Positions 47,001-53,900 of a stretch of 64,000 nucleotides of DNA are shown one piece after another. The position numbers and the translations under genes are program-made. The notes below the pieces were generated by a model. The model was not told the DNA's origin. It saw only the letters and a program-made list of their open reading frames with translations, and did not search any database. Position 1 is the first letter of the stretch. Each line of letters opens with the position of its first letter. The DNA is from Diadema setosum (taxonomy: Eukaryota > Echinodermata > Echinoidea > Diadematoida > Diadematidae), in NCBI RefSeq assembly GCF_964275005.1, contig NC_092695.1:7717832-7781831 (forward strand), read 5' to 3'.

Positions 47001-49861
47001 ACACTCCTGCTAGTGTTGTAAGCCACCAACTGCATGCTACTTTCACTGGAGCCTAGCCGTATTCCTTAATTTGCAGGAGGTCAGTGAGACAGACCTGAGG
47101 ATCGGCACAGACTCACGTCGTGCCAGTATGAGGCTGTCAGGGAGGGTCACTCCCATCTCTGAGACCACCTCCAGCAGACCGAGCTCACGCAAGAGGAAGA
47201 GTGACGAGTTCAAGGAGGAACAGCCTGTCTCTAAGGTGAGGAGACAGTCTCCTAGATGTATGTGTAAATATGTTTAGATGAGTTGATCGCATCAAATATG
47301 ATGAGATCATATATCAAGGGTCGAACCTGCACATTTCTGGCTAAGCTTCGATTTAAGTGTGATGAAATTGTATTGTGGTATAACATATTTTAGTGTTTGA
47401 AATTATTACAAAACAAACTGTAACAAATTCATTGAGGCAGTTTCTAGGACTTTGGGCAACGTGTGGCCGGATGACTGCGAAAAAGGAGGGACTCGTATAA
47501 GCAATGGCTGCTTGTGTTTCTAAATGTCTTTCCTCCCCCTTTTTTTAGGTTGTTGGAGGTTGAGGGAAATGCTTACAGAAATGTGTGCTCATGTTTGTTC
47601 CATCTTCTCAGCTTGCTCTACCAAAGTAATATATATTTGACAATGGTTGTGTGATGAAATCTTGTGCCTGTCTCTCCTCCCGCTCCCCCAAACCACAGCA
47701 ACTAAGGAGCTCCACTTCCTGCCAAGCGATGCCCCCACCTCCAGCTCCAGGCGGCAAAGGAGTCATGACCCGGAGGGCTGTCTCTCACTCCAGCATCTCC
47801 ACTGACCAGGCAGGGACGGCCTCGGCCTCTGGGGGGCACGGGTTCACGAGGACCGCCTCCATCCAGTCGGCCACGGGGCAGAGGTCCAACGTCCTCAAGC
47901 CGACTACCAAGTGCAATAGCCAGACCAGCTTGGCGGGGACAAGAAGCAGTCCACGCCTGTCCGGGAGGAAGTCTTCGGCAAGCCTGGCTTCGCAGTCTGG
48001 CAGCCGGACCAGCCTGGCCAGCCACTCCAGCAAGGCGAGCCTGGCAGGGAGCACGTCGAGTCTGGCGAAGCAGACTAGCCGCAGTGGTAATGGTGGAGGT
48101 CCACCCAGCAGACCAGGGTCTAGGGGTGAGACTGCCGAGCCAGGCCGCGCCTCCCTGAGGTCTAGCAAGTCGAGCCTGGTGAGCAGGTCGCCGGAAGGGA
48201 GCTCCAGCTCCTCCAGTCTACATTCAAAGAGGTCAAAGGTCACTGAGAAGCAGGCCAAGAAGAAGAAGGAACCAGTCTTTCCAGAGATACAAGTATGTAT
48301 TGTCACTTTGTCTCGTTTGTCTCATTCTTGTGTGTTCACATTGTAATGACTTCTTGACTAAACAAATCATCAATATCCAATCTAGAGGAGTAGTACAATA
48401 TGTAACCATTCCTGGAACTGCTGGCTTTCTGTGTATCAACAGATTTTAGGATGTTTTTAACAACTTGATACCTACACTTCCCTGCAACTTGATATCTGCA
48501 GATTTTAGGATGTTTATAACAACTTGATACTTATAGAAACAAACTGCATAAATACTCTGCTTGAACTTGTCCGTATCATCTAAGTGTGACTCCATTCTAC
48601 TATCTGGATAGTCTACAAAAAATAGTAATCATTTGTTCAAAATAGAAATGATAACTAAGTTATGAATGATATTGCTCTACCAAAGTGAGTACATGAAAGT
48701 TGTAAGCCAGTCACTGCATCATTGTGTTTTGACTAGTGTTATTCTCACCTGGAGCCAACGTGAGACCGCATTCAGACATGAAATCAGCTTCAGGTTTTAT
48801 CTTGACATATCCACCTTCAGCTGGTGCTGGCTTATAATCACCAGCTTCATGAAAGATTTTCTCTGCTTTGTGTAATAGGACGCAAGTATTGAATTCATTT
48901 AAAAACCTTTTGCTCAGTCACTAAAATTCTCCTCATCCCCCTCACCACCCCTCCCCCCACTCTCTCTCCCTCAGGAGCCAGCCTCCAGAAGACAGAGCAT
49001 TGCGTACAGCGTCGGCTTCTCTCCCAAGGTGCTGTCCAGGAGGCGCCGGTCCATGCGGATGTCCCTGGCCAAGAAGTCCAGTGCCAAGGGCAGTCCTGGC
49101 CTGACACAGGTCAAGACCAAAGTGGAGAAGACCCCCTCAAAGATGGTAGGTCCTACCCGCAGAGTTCTACGATGGTGGTAACAAAAGCACAGCTAACTCC
49201 TGTTATAATGAAGTCCTTGGGACCACCAGTTTCTTTTGTTATATTGAAATATTGTTATAGCTGAATAAATAAAGTATCTAAAGGCATACATAAAATGCAC
49301 TCCCATTAAAATGATGAACACAGTGCATGATGCGCTCCCGTTATAATAATGAACATATAACGAAATTCCGGATGCAACGAAGTAAAAATTCAGGCCGCAA
49401 CATTACCGGTTCTTTGTGTATTTATTGTGTATTTTGTTCAATGTAACGAAATTTTGATATGACGAAAGAAAACTGCTGGTCCCCGAGGACTTCGTTATTA
49501 CAGGAGTCCACTGTAGATTATAGCTATCAAGGACCTGAATTTTTACTTTTAGTTAAACAAAATCTCATTGTAAACTGTGTTCTTTATAACAGGAGTGCAC
49601 TTATTCACGAGTTTGTTTGTTTGTTTTTTTCAGTCCTTCATTTGGAGTATCACATCCACATATTCTATAAATGGGAAAGTGCCAAAGGAAATTAAATCTT
49701 TGTTGTCAATATGAAGAAAAAAATGCAGCAATTTGCTTGAATTACATAGATTTAAAATTGTTCCTTAACTTCCTTTCAAAAGTCTGTTATGCTAGCTCTT
49801 ATTCACACTCCTTTCCCTCTCTTTCACACAGAAATCCATGGCTAGGTTCTTTGGCAAGTGA
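11008..49861 (+). CDS. NUMA1: NuMA (nuclear mitotic apparatus protein) orthologue, complete, 26 coding exons
   Basis: NuMA tethers dynein-dynactin to spindle poles and, through LGN/GPSM2, to the cell cortex; it is nuclear in interphase. Hand-joined exons: 11008-11043, 12104-12189, 12579-12652, 14574-14834, 21829-21974, 23167-23290, 25493-25610, 26140-26245, 26840-27059, 27628-27794, 28857-29021, 30021-30194, 31061-31234, 34298-34471, 35722-35895, 40214-40357, 40820-40966, 41532-42822, 43798-43907, 44706-45042, 45707-45955, 46489-46643, 47077-47235, 47699-48292, 48975-49145, 49832-49861. All use GT-AG, phases agree, and the total is 5586 nt (1861 aa; human about 2115). Layout: Hook-type domain 1-153, Ser/Pro linker 153-201, coiled coil 202-1297, basic tail 1298-1861. 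Identity rests on exon 23 (EPDHVDWDDRLSELQRRN, the LGN-binding motif), exon 26 (RRQSIAYSVGFSPK) and the N-terminal domain. The start is the exon 2 ATG; if spliced to the donor at 9021 it reads ACAAAATGG, a strong Kozak context. Minor alternative exons may be missed. Confidence 0.9.
11721..11925. mobile_element. MITE family 2, partial copy B (intron 2)
   Basis: Shares CCATTTGCAGATGAAACAAA and the following 180 bases with copies A, C and D, but only one half is present. Confidence 0.55.
12104..12189 (+). CDS. NUMA1: NuMA exon 3, Hook-type domain
   Basis: Encodes VNATGVSHCIESLQELKDG and on to ILQV, residues 13-41. The pattern of a short helix followed by a D-G-x-x-F-I-R-I-L segment matches the NuMA/Hook N-terminal fold. 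The acceptor is cag at 12101, the donor gtaaga at 12190, and it ends after two bases of an Ile codon. Confidence 0.85.
12579..12652 (+). CDS. NUMA1: NuMA exon 4, Hook-type domain
   Basis: Encodes ICSSTEVPDCDNSIQRYRFI and on to KYLEG, residues 41-66, joining in frame to exons 3 and 5. It corresponds to the second half of the N-terminal helical bundle, where human NuMA has the stretch leading to CSFLQK. Confidence 0.85.
12807..13172. mobile_element. MITE family 2, copy C (intron 4)
   Basis: AAGGTCCAGTTTACC to GGTAAACTATGCCTT with TA on both sides. Opposite orientation to copy D, which lies about 300 bp downstream; the two form a large inverted pair. Confidence 0.7.
13470..13826. mobile_element. 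MITE family 2, copy D (intron 4)
   Basis: AAGGCACAATTTAC to GTAAACAGGACCTT with TA flanks; the interior matches copies A and C. Confidence 0.7.
14574..14834 (+). CDS. NUMA1: NuMA exon 5, Hook-type domain core
   Basis: Residues 66-153. Contains SITELAKVTTLLLCAAIQSE, the counterpart of the ELAKMTMLLLYH helix in vertebrate NuMA, then LKEIIQFIVAQE matching the ILKFVLDHEDG helix. GC content is clearly higher than in the flanking introns. The acceptor follows ttttccacag and the donor is gtgagc. Confidence 0.92.
14835..21828 (+). other. NuMA intron 5 (7.0 kb)
   Basis: Largest intron, between the Hook domain and the linker. Besides the MITE family 1 copy at 17585-17970 it holds poly-T/poly-A runs and an AT-rich background. 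No additional in-frame exon with good splice sites was recognised. Confidence 0.6.
17585..17970. mobile_element. MITE family 1, copy 1
   Basis: 386 bp, AAGGGACTGTACAGTACTGG to CCAGAACTTTACACACCCTT, imperfect terminal inverted repeats, TA on both sides. Near-palindromic interior (GATATCC/TTTTGGATATC). Same family as 36807-37191 and 52424-52809. Confidence 0.8.
21829..21974 (+). CDS. NUMA1: NuMA exon 6, Ser/Pro-rich linker
   Basis: Residues 153-201, with S-P repeats (TSPAEPASPF, TNSPLSPV, NSPSM). Vertebrate NuMA has an equivalent SGSPASPMGD-type linker between the Hook domain and the coiled coil. The S-P and T-P sites are candidate proline-directed kinase targets (inference). Confidence 0.85.
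22703..22873. mobile_element. Palindromic foldback element
   Basis: GTGTTTCATAAAGCTGTTCG is mirrored by CGAACAGCTTTATGAAACAG, with ACTGGTGATCAGTTCT/AGAACTGATCACCAGT further in. Almost the whole 170 bp folds on itself. Confidence 0.75.
23167..23290 (+). CDS. NUMA1: NuMA exon 7, start of coiled coil
   Basis: Residues 202-243, LNNRRLHDRLRCLEKKLAAE onward, which aligns with the RRLKKQLADERSNRDELE segment at the start of the vertebrate coiled coil. Ends one base into a codon. Confidence 0.87.
24168..24796. mobile_element. Element with perfect terminal inverted repeats (intron 7)
   Basis: TACAGTATTCATCGCATAAT at 24168 and its exact complement ATTATGCGATGAATACTGTA ending 24796; the match continues a few bases inward. 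The interior has a (CA)n tract at 24292-24322 and no transposase frame. Confidence 0.75.
25493..25610 (+). CDS. NUMA1: NuMA exon 8, coiled coil
   Basis: Residues 243-282, GQLRELNQQVKELKKLKDEV onward; regular heptads, no Pro or Gly after the first residues. The acceptor is cctgcag and the donor gtgagc. Confidence 0.87.
25756..25831 (+). repeat. tRNA-derived SINE head (degenerate)
   Basis: A-box TAGCTTAGTCGG (25766) and B-box GTGTTCAAATCC (25809) at tRNA spacing, with an anticodon-loop-like CTCGCAA. Acceptor and T stems are mismatched, so it is not a functional tRNA. The following ATTTTCTTTGCTCATTTTT also occurs near 20591. Confidence 0.6.
26140..26245 (+). CDS. NUMA1: NuMA exon 9, coiled coil
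   Basis: Residues 282-317, LKKLLDKKAELKMDKDHLEK onward to RHQLKYM. Heptad-rich, with the junction to exon 8 inside a Gln codon. Donor gtaaga. Confidence 0.87.
26602..26744. mobile_element. Palindromic foldback element (intron 9)
   Basis: GGGGGGTGTTTCATCAACG and CGTTGATGAAACACCCCCC are perfect inverted ends; the interior has GTCGGCGC/GGCGCCGAC-like arms. Its ends resemble those of the 22703-22873 element. Confidence 0.75.
26840..27059 (+). CDS. NUMA1: NuMA exon 10, coiled coil with Spindly-like segment
   Basis: Residues 318-391. The end reads LKEKIALLEEQLMQ and, with exon 11, ASAPSEGESLGVI. This parallels the vertebrate segment LQGKLSQLEEHLSQ followed by a PPQEKGEVLGDV stretch, the region reported to hold a Spindly-like dynactin-binding motif. 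Motif function here is inferred from position. Confidence 0.88.
27628..27794 (+). CDS. NUMA1: NuMA exon 11, first TW-x-x-P-E repeat
   Basis: Residues 391-446. After the Spindly-like region it contains LQRLRTTWAPPETHQRLKEL, the first of eight related units. The donor gtgaga follows a GAG codon, phase 0, so the next exons are all phase 0. Confidence 0.88.
28857..29021 (+). CDS. NUMA1: NuMA exon 12, TWASPE repeat 2
   Basis: 55 codons, phase 0-0, residues 447-501. Core CSTWASPEVHQQMRDMYEET. It is three residues shorter than the 58-residue units that follow. Confidence 0.88.
29049..29284. mobile_element. Small CGCGA-rich inverted-repeat element (intron 12)
   Basis: TACGCCATATATTTAGCGAG at the left, CTCGCGAAATATTTGGCG at the right. 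A diverged relative lies at 30612-30848 in intron 13 (TATATGCCAAATATTTAGTG). Confidence 0.5.
30021..30194 (+). CDS. NUMA1: NuMA exon 13, TWASPE repeat 3
   Basis: 58 codons, phase 0-0, residues 502-559. Core LQTSWASPEVHQQMKDMYEE, preceded by ISEGQVWQQRAKEVEQELQK. Same layout as exons 14-16. Confidence 0.9.
31061..31234 (+). CDS. NUMA1: NuMA exon 14, TWASPE repeat 4
   Basis: 58 codons, phase 0-0, residues 560-617. Core LRTTWASPEVHHHMKDMYEE with leader ECEEVISRGKVWEQRSKEME. It is close to exons 15 and 16 at protein level, pointing to whole-exon duplication. Confidence 0.9.
31311..32591. mobile_element. GCCTCCG-ended repeat with AGGTCA arrays, copy 1
   Basis: Starts with a hairpin (TGCCTCCGCCAC aaa GTGGTGCCGGAGGCA) and a TCCG tandem run; ends GGCGGAGGCATACCAG then GCGACATTTCTAG. 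Contains many AGGTCA half-sites, including DR1 pairs. Inverted relative to the copy at 58031-59759. No coding frame. Confidence 0.75.
32729..33194 (+). mobile_element. SINE-like insertion with tRNA-like segment and 14-bp target duplication
   Basis: Flanked by ATAAAACAGAAGTG at 32715-32728 and 33195-33208. Inside, 32988-33060 is tRNA-like, with B-box GGTTCGAGTCC at 33040 and a five-pair anticodon stem with loop CCGGAAA. The tail GAAGAAACTNAAACCTGAGC recurs twice in direct orientation. Confidence 0.65.
33951..33992 (+). pseudogene. Truncated exon 15 copy 1 (decoy/poison exon candidate)
   Basis: Acceptor cag at 33948-33950, then TELKRCEEVISKE and a TAG stop. A possible donor, gtatgt, begins at 34016. 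If spliced in, it would end the NuMA frame after exon 14. Confidence 0.6.
34131..34172 (+). pseudogene. Truncated exon 15 copy 2 (decoy/poison exon candidate)
   Basis: Same sequence as the copy at 33951: TELKRCEEVISKE then TAG, acceptor at 34128-34130, possible donor gtatgt at 34196. Confidence 0.6.
34298..34471 (+). CDS. NUMA1: NuMA exon 15, TWASPE repeat 5
   Basis: 58 codons, phase 0-0, residues 618-675. Core LQTTWASPEVHQQMRDMYEE. Its acceptor and first 13 codons also occur twice just upstream (33951 and 34131) as truncated copies with a stop, so this is the third and only full-length version. Confidence 0.9.
34553..35004. mobile_element. TIR element (intron 15)
   Basis: TTTTGACAAGGCATCATGGC and, inverted, GCCATGAGGCCTTGTCAAAA; the interior is noncoding, about 450 bp. 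Confidence 0.6.
35722..35895 (+). CDS. NUMA1: NuMA exon 16, TWASPE repeat 6
   Basis: 58 codons, phase 0-0, residues 676-733. Core LRTTWASPEVHQQMKDMYEG. The acceptor is ctcaag rather than the more usual cag. Starts MDVKRLGEEISKGKVREQ. Confidence 0.88.
36150..38897. mobile_element. Composite 2.7-kb repeat with internal tandem units (intron 16)
   Basis: GGTGATCCGA at 36182 and TCGGATCACC at 38885 are inverted; the right end is a perfect hairpin (GGTGATCCGAG at 38868). An internal unit of about 570 bp (gatacagaatgaa/ggtacagaaaaaa, TGACCTTTGACCC) occurs twice, the first interrupted by a MITE. A CG-rich GCGCGCGTACGCGCGC stretch lies near 38420-38550. Confidence 0.6.
36807..37191. mobile_element. 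MITE family 1, copy 2
   Basis: 385 bp, TA target duplication at 36805-36806 and 37192-37193. The equivalent point in the second internal unit (37759-37760) has a single TA and no insert. Confidence 0.85.
39106..39672. mobile_element. TATAGCGGCCACC-repeat TIR element (intron 16)
   Basis: TACAGTCAAACCTG at the left, CAGGTATGACTGTA at the right. TATAGCGGCCACCTGTC recurs several times near both ends in direct and inverted form. Confidence 0.65.
40214..40357 (+). CDS. NUMA1: NuMA exon 17, TWVSPE repeat 7
   Basis: 48 codons, phase 0-0, residues 734-781. Core LHMTWVSPETHQRLKDLLEE. A shorter, diverged unit, ten residues less than exons 13-16. Confidence 0.88.
40820..40966 (+). CDS. NUMA1: NuMA exon 18, TWVSPD repeat 8
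   Basis: 49 codons, phase 0-0, residues 782-830. Core LRMTWVSPDTHSQKMRDKIE. Last and most diverged unit of the array before the long exon 19. Confidence 0.88.
41532..42822 (+). CDS. NUMA1: NuMA exon 19, long coiled-coil exon with 42-residue repeats
   Basis: 430 codons plus one base, residues 831-1261. From 41706 to about 42461 a 126-nt unit (42 residues, six heptads) recurs about six times: [D/E/G]KEEA-x-KTL-x-x-x-E-x-QLKQA-x-x-S-x-x-DLQ, ending QETKIQAL. A related unit (DRDEVRRTLNEREGQL) follows after a short insert. It is continuously helical, and the large minus-strand ORFs over it are reading-frame shadows. Confidence 0.95.
42893..43224. mobile_element. Long palindromic element (intron 19)
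   Basis: Arms of roughly 100 bases: GGTACAAATGAAACCATG and CCATGGAGCGCCAAGTGT are mirrored by ACACTTGGCGCTCCATGG and CATGGTTTCATTTGCACC. The centre is rich in TTTCGTNACGAAAT. Confidence 0.8.
43798..43907 (+). CDS. NUMA1: NuMA exon 20, end of coiled coil
   Basis: Residues 1261-1297: GDSNELARQNRVSALEVEVL onward to AKEKQE. Heptads continue. The junction to exon 19 splits a Gly codon; the donor is gtaagt. Confidence 0.87.
44016..44045. repeat. Poly-T run of 30
   Basis: Thirty consecutive T bases in intron 20; makes the Phe-rich ORFs here. Confidence 0.95.
44706..45042 (+). CDS. NUMA1: NuMA exon 21, start of globular tail
   Basis: Residues 1298-1410. The coiled coil ends (FKAELEQMKQLTLEKQF) and a Pro/Asp/Ser-rich region begins. 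MDSLDGLGVCPDD resembles the SSLDSLGDVFLD segment of vertebrate NuMA. TESRASLASVASNKSTMSTR starts the Ser-rich tail. The acceptor is ccaag and the donor gtaagt. Confidence 0.87.
45707..45955 (+). CDS. NUMA1: NuMA exon 22, tail
   Basis: Residues 1410-1493. SRTRIEITLSAKRSVSRNSS corresponds to the RRTTQIINITMTKK segment in vertebrates; this is followed by SQFDDISGILSQNSLGGSVN. Ser/Asp-rich and predicted disordered. Confidence 0.85.
46489..46643 (+). CDS. NUMA1: NuMA exon 23, LGN/GPSM2-binding motif
   Basis: Residues 1493-1544. FFLVGRCEEEPDHVDWDDRL then SELQRRNTLCRPHLQTSYPV matches the vertebrate segment with EPEQLDDW, RIAELQQRN and PPHLKTCYPLE, the peptide that binds the TPR repeats of LGN. It is the strongest identity marker and implies conserved cortical recruitment. 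Confidence 0.95.
46806..46950. repeat. Degenerate TTAGGG-like repeats (intron 23)
   Basis: GGGGTTAGGGTTAAGGGTTAGG then diverged ATTAG units; a smaller patch is at 29428-29490. Interstitial and short, so not a telomere. Confidence 0.7.
47077..47235 (+). CDS. NUMA1: NuMA exon 24, nuclear localisation region
   Basis: Residues 1545-1597. Contains DSRRASMRLSGRVTP and SSRKRKSDEFKEEQ. The RRASM motif is shared with vertebrate NuMA, and the RKRK cluster is a likely nuclear localisation signal. Phase 0-0. Confidence 0.88.
47699..48292 (+). CDS. NUMA1: NuMA exon 25, Ser/Arg-rich low-complexity tail
   Basis: 198 codons, phase 0-0, residues 1598-1795. Low complexity in Ser, Gly, Arg, Lys and Ala, with recurring S-L-A motifs (QTSLAGT, SASLASQ, RTSLASH, KASLAGS) and a basic end with KQAKKKK. 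GC-rich. Likely the disordered, positively charged microtubule- and phosphate-rich part of the tail (inference). Confidence 0.9.
48975..49145 (+). CDS. NUMA1: NuMA exon 26, conserved C-terminal basic region
   Basis: 57 codons, residues 1796-1852. EPASRRQSIAYSVGFSPKVL then SRRRRSMRMSLAKKSSAKGS parallels RRQSMAFSILNTPKKLGN and SLLRRGASKKALSKASPN in vertebrates, the second microtubule-binding region. Confidence 0.92.
49196..49508. mobile_element. TIR element (intron 26)
   Basis: CTCCTGTTATAATGAAGTCC at the left and GGACTTCGTTATTACAGGAG at the right. A partial relative lies at about 57060-57222 (TAACGAAATTTTGACATAAC). Confidence 0.6.
49832..49861 (+). CDS. NUMA1: NuMA exon 27, last nine codons and stop
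   Basis: KSMARFFGK then TGA. The acceptor is ctttcacacag, phase 0. It is too short to find by ORF length; the polypyrimidine tract and in-frame stop support it. With exon 26 the protein ends SKMKSMARFFGK. Confidence 0.75.
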   Translation, partial: KSMARFFGK

Positions 49862-52423
49862 GCAGAGGATGATACGACTGGGTTGAATGACTGTGATTCT
49901 ACTACTGACGGGATAGTTCACGAAGTCGTGGCTTTGTGGCTTTATGACTGCATCACTGTCGGTGAAGATACTGTGTATTCTACAAGGGTATTATACACCA
50001 CTGGAGATTCTCACTAGTGTTAAGGGAGGGTGGTGTATCTAAGTGTTTCGTATGGCACAAGTCATGGAATTCTTTCTGTTGCTCATCTATTGACCTTTAT
50101 GGATGGCAAACGCATCAAGGTCATAGTATGGTAGCCTTGGAGGGCAAACAGCAGCATTATGCTAAATTTTCAATCATTTTTAATCGTTCACGTACCATCA
50201 TGAGTGTAATCATGTCCTGCCTGTGTCACCCCCATAAAGACACACACTAAAGAGTGGAATGCAGTGGTTGTAGTGATAGCACTTTTGAAAACTGAAAATG
50301 CTGATAGTGGAGTATGGATTAGATGGTATGCCTGTTTGCAAATGATCTCTTTCTAGAGCTTGTATTTACATTTGTATTATAGCCAGTGAGTTATCTTCAG
50401 TGGCATTATTTTCAGATCTATCTACGTAAGTTTTGCAGGGACTTTTGATTGTAATAAATGCTGATGAGCTTAATGAGATACCTGTATATATGATCTATCC
50501 ACATTTAATCAATTAACTATGCATTAACTATGCATGACGGATGCTCAAGTTTTGACATTTCTAATACCCTTACTAAGCATTCAGAACTTGGACTGTCCAT
50601 TGCAATGATTTCCGACGTGGTCTGTGCTGTGAGATCATCACCCCCTCCCAAAAAAGCAAAAAGTTAAAACACATCAGCATTTGTAATAGGGAAGTTTGTA
50701 ACAACATCCTTTCATATTTAATAATATTCACTAATTAATCAGTGCATGGTCCACTGGTGCCCAAAGAATATGTGGAGATTGTGTATGGCCGAAATATTTA
50801 AGAAGTGGTGTTCACTTGATTAAATCATGTTAAGTACAATGCATTCAACACTGTAAAATGCAACCAACCAAGGTTCCAGGTTACCTAACAGGATATTTCG
50901 TGCTAAGTTTATGATCAGGTACTTGCACTTCAGGCAAGCAAGGTTTCATAATGCTCTAGAAATGTTTAACGGATTGTAACAGAGCAGATCCACTCAATTT
51001 CAGTTTCACAAGGCATGGATAGAACAAAACAAAATAATTGATATCACTCATACTCATAGTTAGAATGAGGTCTTTATCCCTCTTTTCTCTTAGAAAACTC
51101 TGTGTGATCACTCTATGTGAGATGTATATTGGGCCAGAATGCTTTCATGTCCTCTTTGTCACAGCAAAATGAATACAATTGTAGTTCTACGGGAATATTA
51201 ATATATTATAGTTTTATTTTCTTTTTTAGCCTTTGGTTCCTTTGGAATGGTGTTATGATTTTGGAACCCCAGGCTCTATATTATCATGCGTGGCAACTCA
51301 TTCCCTAGTCAGTTGCTAAGTGCGTAATGAATAAATGTAAAATGAACTGCAGCTAATTTAATAAAGGTTCTGAAGTGTACGTTATGAAAAAGATATTCTA
51401 GTCACCTCAAATATCTAGTTAGTAGTAGAATGAGAAGCTTCAAGTACTGGAAAATACTGTTAGTGTCGTCAAGAAACTGCACAGTAAGATGGTCCACCGA
51501 AGTCCTGTGTTTGCCTTAAGACAGAAATGAAGGAAACAAATGTAAGAATTGATTCCTGAGAAGGATTTTGAGCCAGTCAGAGGTAGACAGTAGCTAACTG
51601 CGTTCAACTTCTCACTGAAGCTCATTGCTCAGATCTCGCAGAATTCACCATTATCAAGTTGTGTACCATATGTGTTTATTTGTAAATATTGTAAACTGCA
51701 TAGCACTTCTATAGACTGTTGTACATATCAGAAGCCTATCAATAGCTGTATTATCTAAATGAGAAGCATATTGATTTCTTTTGTCTGAAACTGTGATTGA
51801 ACTAGGACCTAGGAGAGATGCAAAAACTGTAATTTCCTATTGGGCATTGCAAACCATCATTATATTTGACAATCTGCATCTTAACTTCTGTAATATCCTC
51901 TGTCTCCTTACCCGCTTCATTCATGTGTATATTTTACATTATAATTCTGACAAAGGTGTTAAATTGTGTAGGTGGGTGGCCATCATGATTTAGTAAATGC
52001 TTGTGTTCAGAGAACCAATTTCCCTATCCTGTGTTTCAAATACATGATTGCATAACCTTTTCTGAAGCTTTTACCTATAGAATTTTGGCAAATTGTTGTG
52101 TGTGCATTGGTACGTGGGATTCTTGTAAGTACAATGTCGTTATTTCAATTCTTAACATGCACTCTGTGATATCCTGACGTGCAAATAGCCAATCTATTGA
52201 CGAGTCCTCAAAGACATGTACAATGTACCGCATACCTCTTCTTTGGCTTAATCAAATGTCTTCCTGCCTAAAATTTGATTCATAATGCTGGTAGAAATCA
52301 TATTCTTGTAAAACAGTACAGCATTATGTAGTTTTGATATCAGTCTGGCATTTCTCATGGCATATGCATGCCGTACTCTGGGAGGCCAACAATTTCATCT
52401 ATGTACACCTGTAAATACGCTTC

Positions 52424-52809
52424 AAGGGACTGTACAGTACTGGTTGAGGTGGGGATTCATGTTTTGAACATTCCTAAGTGAGATAATGAGAAACCTCTTG
52501 TGAAATATGAAAGAGCATGTAATTTTAAGAAGGATTCAATGTCTATTTGATGAAAATTGGTTTTCAAATGGCCGAGATATCCAAAAAAGTGATGATAATA
52601 AAAGGCGACAGGCCACGTCTTTTATTAGGATCTATTTGTTTCACCTTGTTTTTGGATATCTCGGCCATTTCAAAACCGATTTTCATCAAACAAACTTTTG
52701 ATACCCCAAAGAATTGCATGCTCTTTGACATCTCATAGAGTGGTTTCTGAATATCTCGCAAAATGCTTAAAGCTAAATCCTCACCTCAACCAGAACTGTA
52801 CACACCCTT
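52424..52809. mobile_element. MITE family 1, copy 3
   Basis: 386 bp, AAGGGACTGTACAGTACTGG to CCAGAACTGTACACACCCTT; the right flank is TA, the left flank TC. Highly similar to copies 1 and 2. Confidence 0.8.
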
Positions 52810-53894
52810 TAATGCTCGTATCTAGAAAATTGTGCATAGTGGCAGTTTTGTTGGAATTCAAAACAACTACACTGTAGGGGCCTATTAACTACAAAAACAC
52901 TGTATACACTATCTTGAGAAGGAATTGGAACAATTTAAAGCATTTATAAAAGCAGAAATCTTTAGTACATGGAAATACAAATTCTTAATGTGTATATAAC
53001 AACTGCCTTTTTCATCAATTTCAATTTACAAAGGGCTTTGCTAATGTATTATGCAAAATTGTCACAGGAGTCATAAAGAGGTTCAGCGATCACGCAGTAG
53101 AATCAATTTTTCCCAAGCATATTGGTACATGTACCCTGTAAATATGGTTTTGCCAGTGAGGGATATATGAAGATGTCGACACTCATTCAACTGAGTTTTT
53201 GAGCATTACTGTATGTTATATGTCATATCACAGGATGTGCCTAAAAACTTATTTGGTGACCGCGAAGATGTAGAGAAGTTGTTGCAACACAAAATTCTCT
53301 TATGATTGGTATCTAGGGTATGTTGGGGACAACTTTTTTATGCAATTTGCATGTAGCTTGAAAACATGTACCATATGTATGCATTTTTTCATATGTTCCA
53401 TTCAACACTCAGCAGCATACTTTGTGTATTTCTGGCTGTTTTTAGGTACTGTATTCCTAGTACAGAGTCTGCTACGCATACTTGACAAGGAGAAACGCAC
53501 AAAATGTCCTACCCACTCACATGCGCCCACCAAACCACCGACTGTATATTATGCATTGATAGCAAACACAATATAATGCTGTGTACCATTCATTTCAGGA
53601 CATTCATCGACTATTTAAATACACACAAACACATACACACAAATTTGGAGGTCAGTACACTTGGGTGGCATTTCAAATACTGTACTAGTATACTGTATTC
53701 AGAGACATTGAATGCTCAATGTTAAGATTTATGTGAACAGGACCTTCACGATGCATCAGTTGCAGCATATCGGATGTGCAGAATGTTTCAGTTTCCAACA
53801 TTTGACTGCATTCTGCTGTATTTAGAGAAGTGTATATATTGTACATAGTCTTACTTTCAAATCATGTGAGTACAAAGGATTGAAACAACATGGG

Positions 53895-53900
53895 AATAAA
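53895..53900 (+). promoter_or_regulatory. Candidate polyadenylation signal AATAAA (NuMA 3' UTR, distal)
   Basis: AATAAA followed within 45 bases by a GT-rich stretch (tgtgtatatgtgtgg). Other AATAAA hexamers downstream of the stop lie at 50453, 51330 and 51360, so the real 3' end is undecided. Confidence 0.25.

Noticed and set aside
47785..48306. 173-codon minus-strand ORF
   Set aside because: Antisense of the GC-rich NuMA exon 25; no homology recognised.
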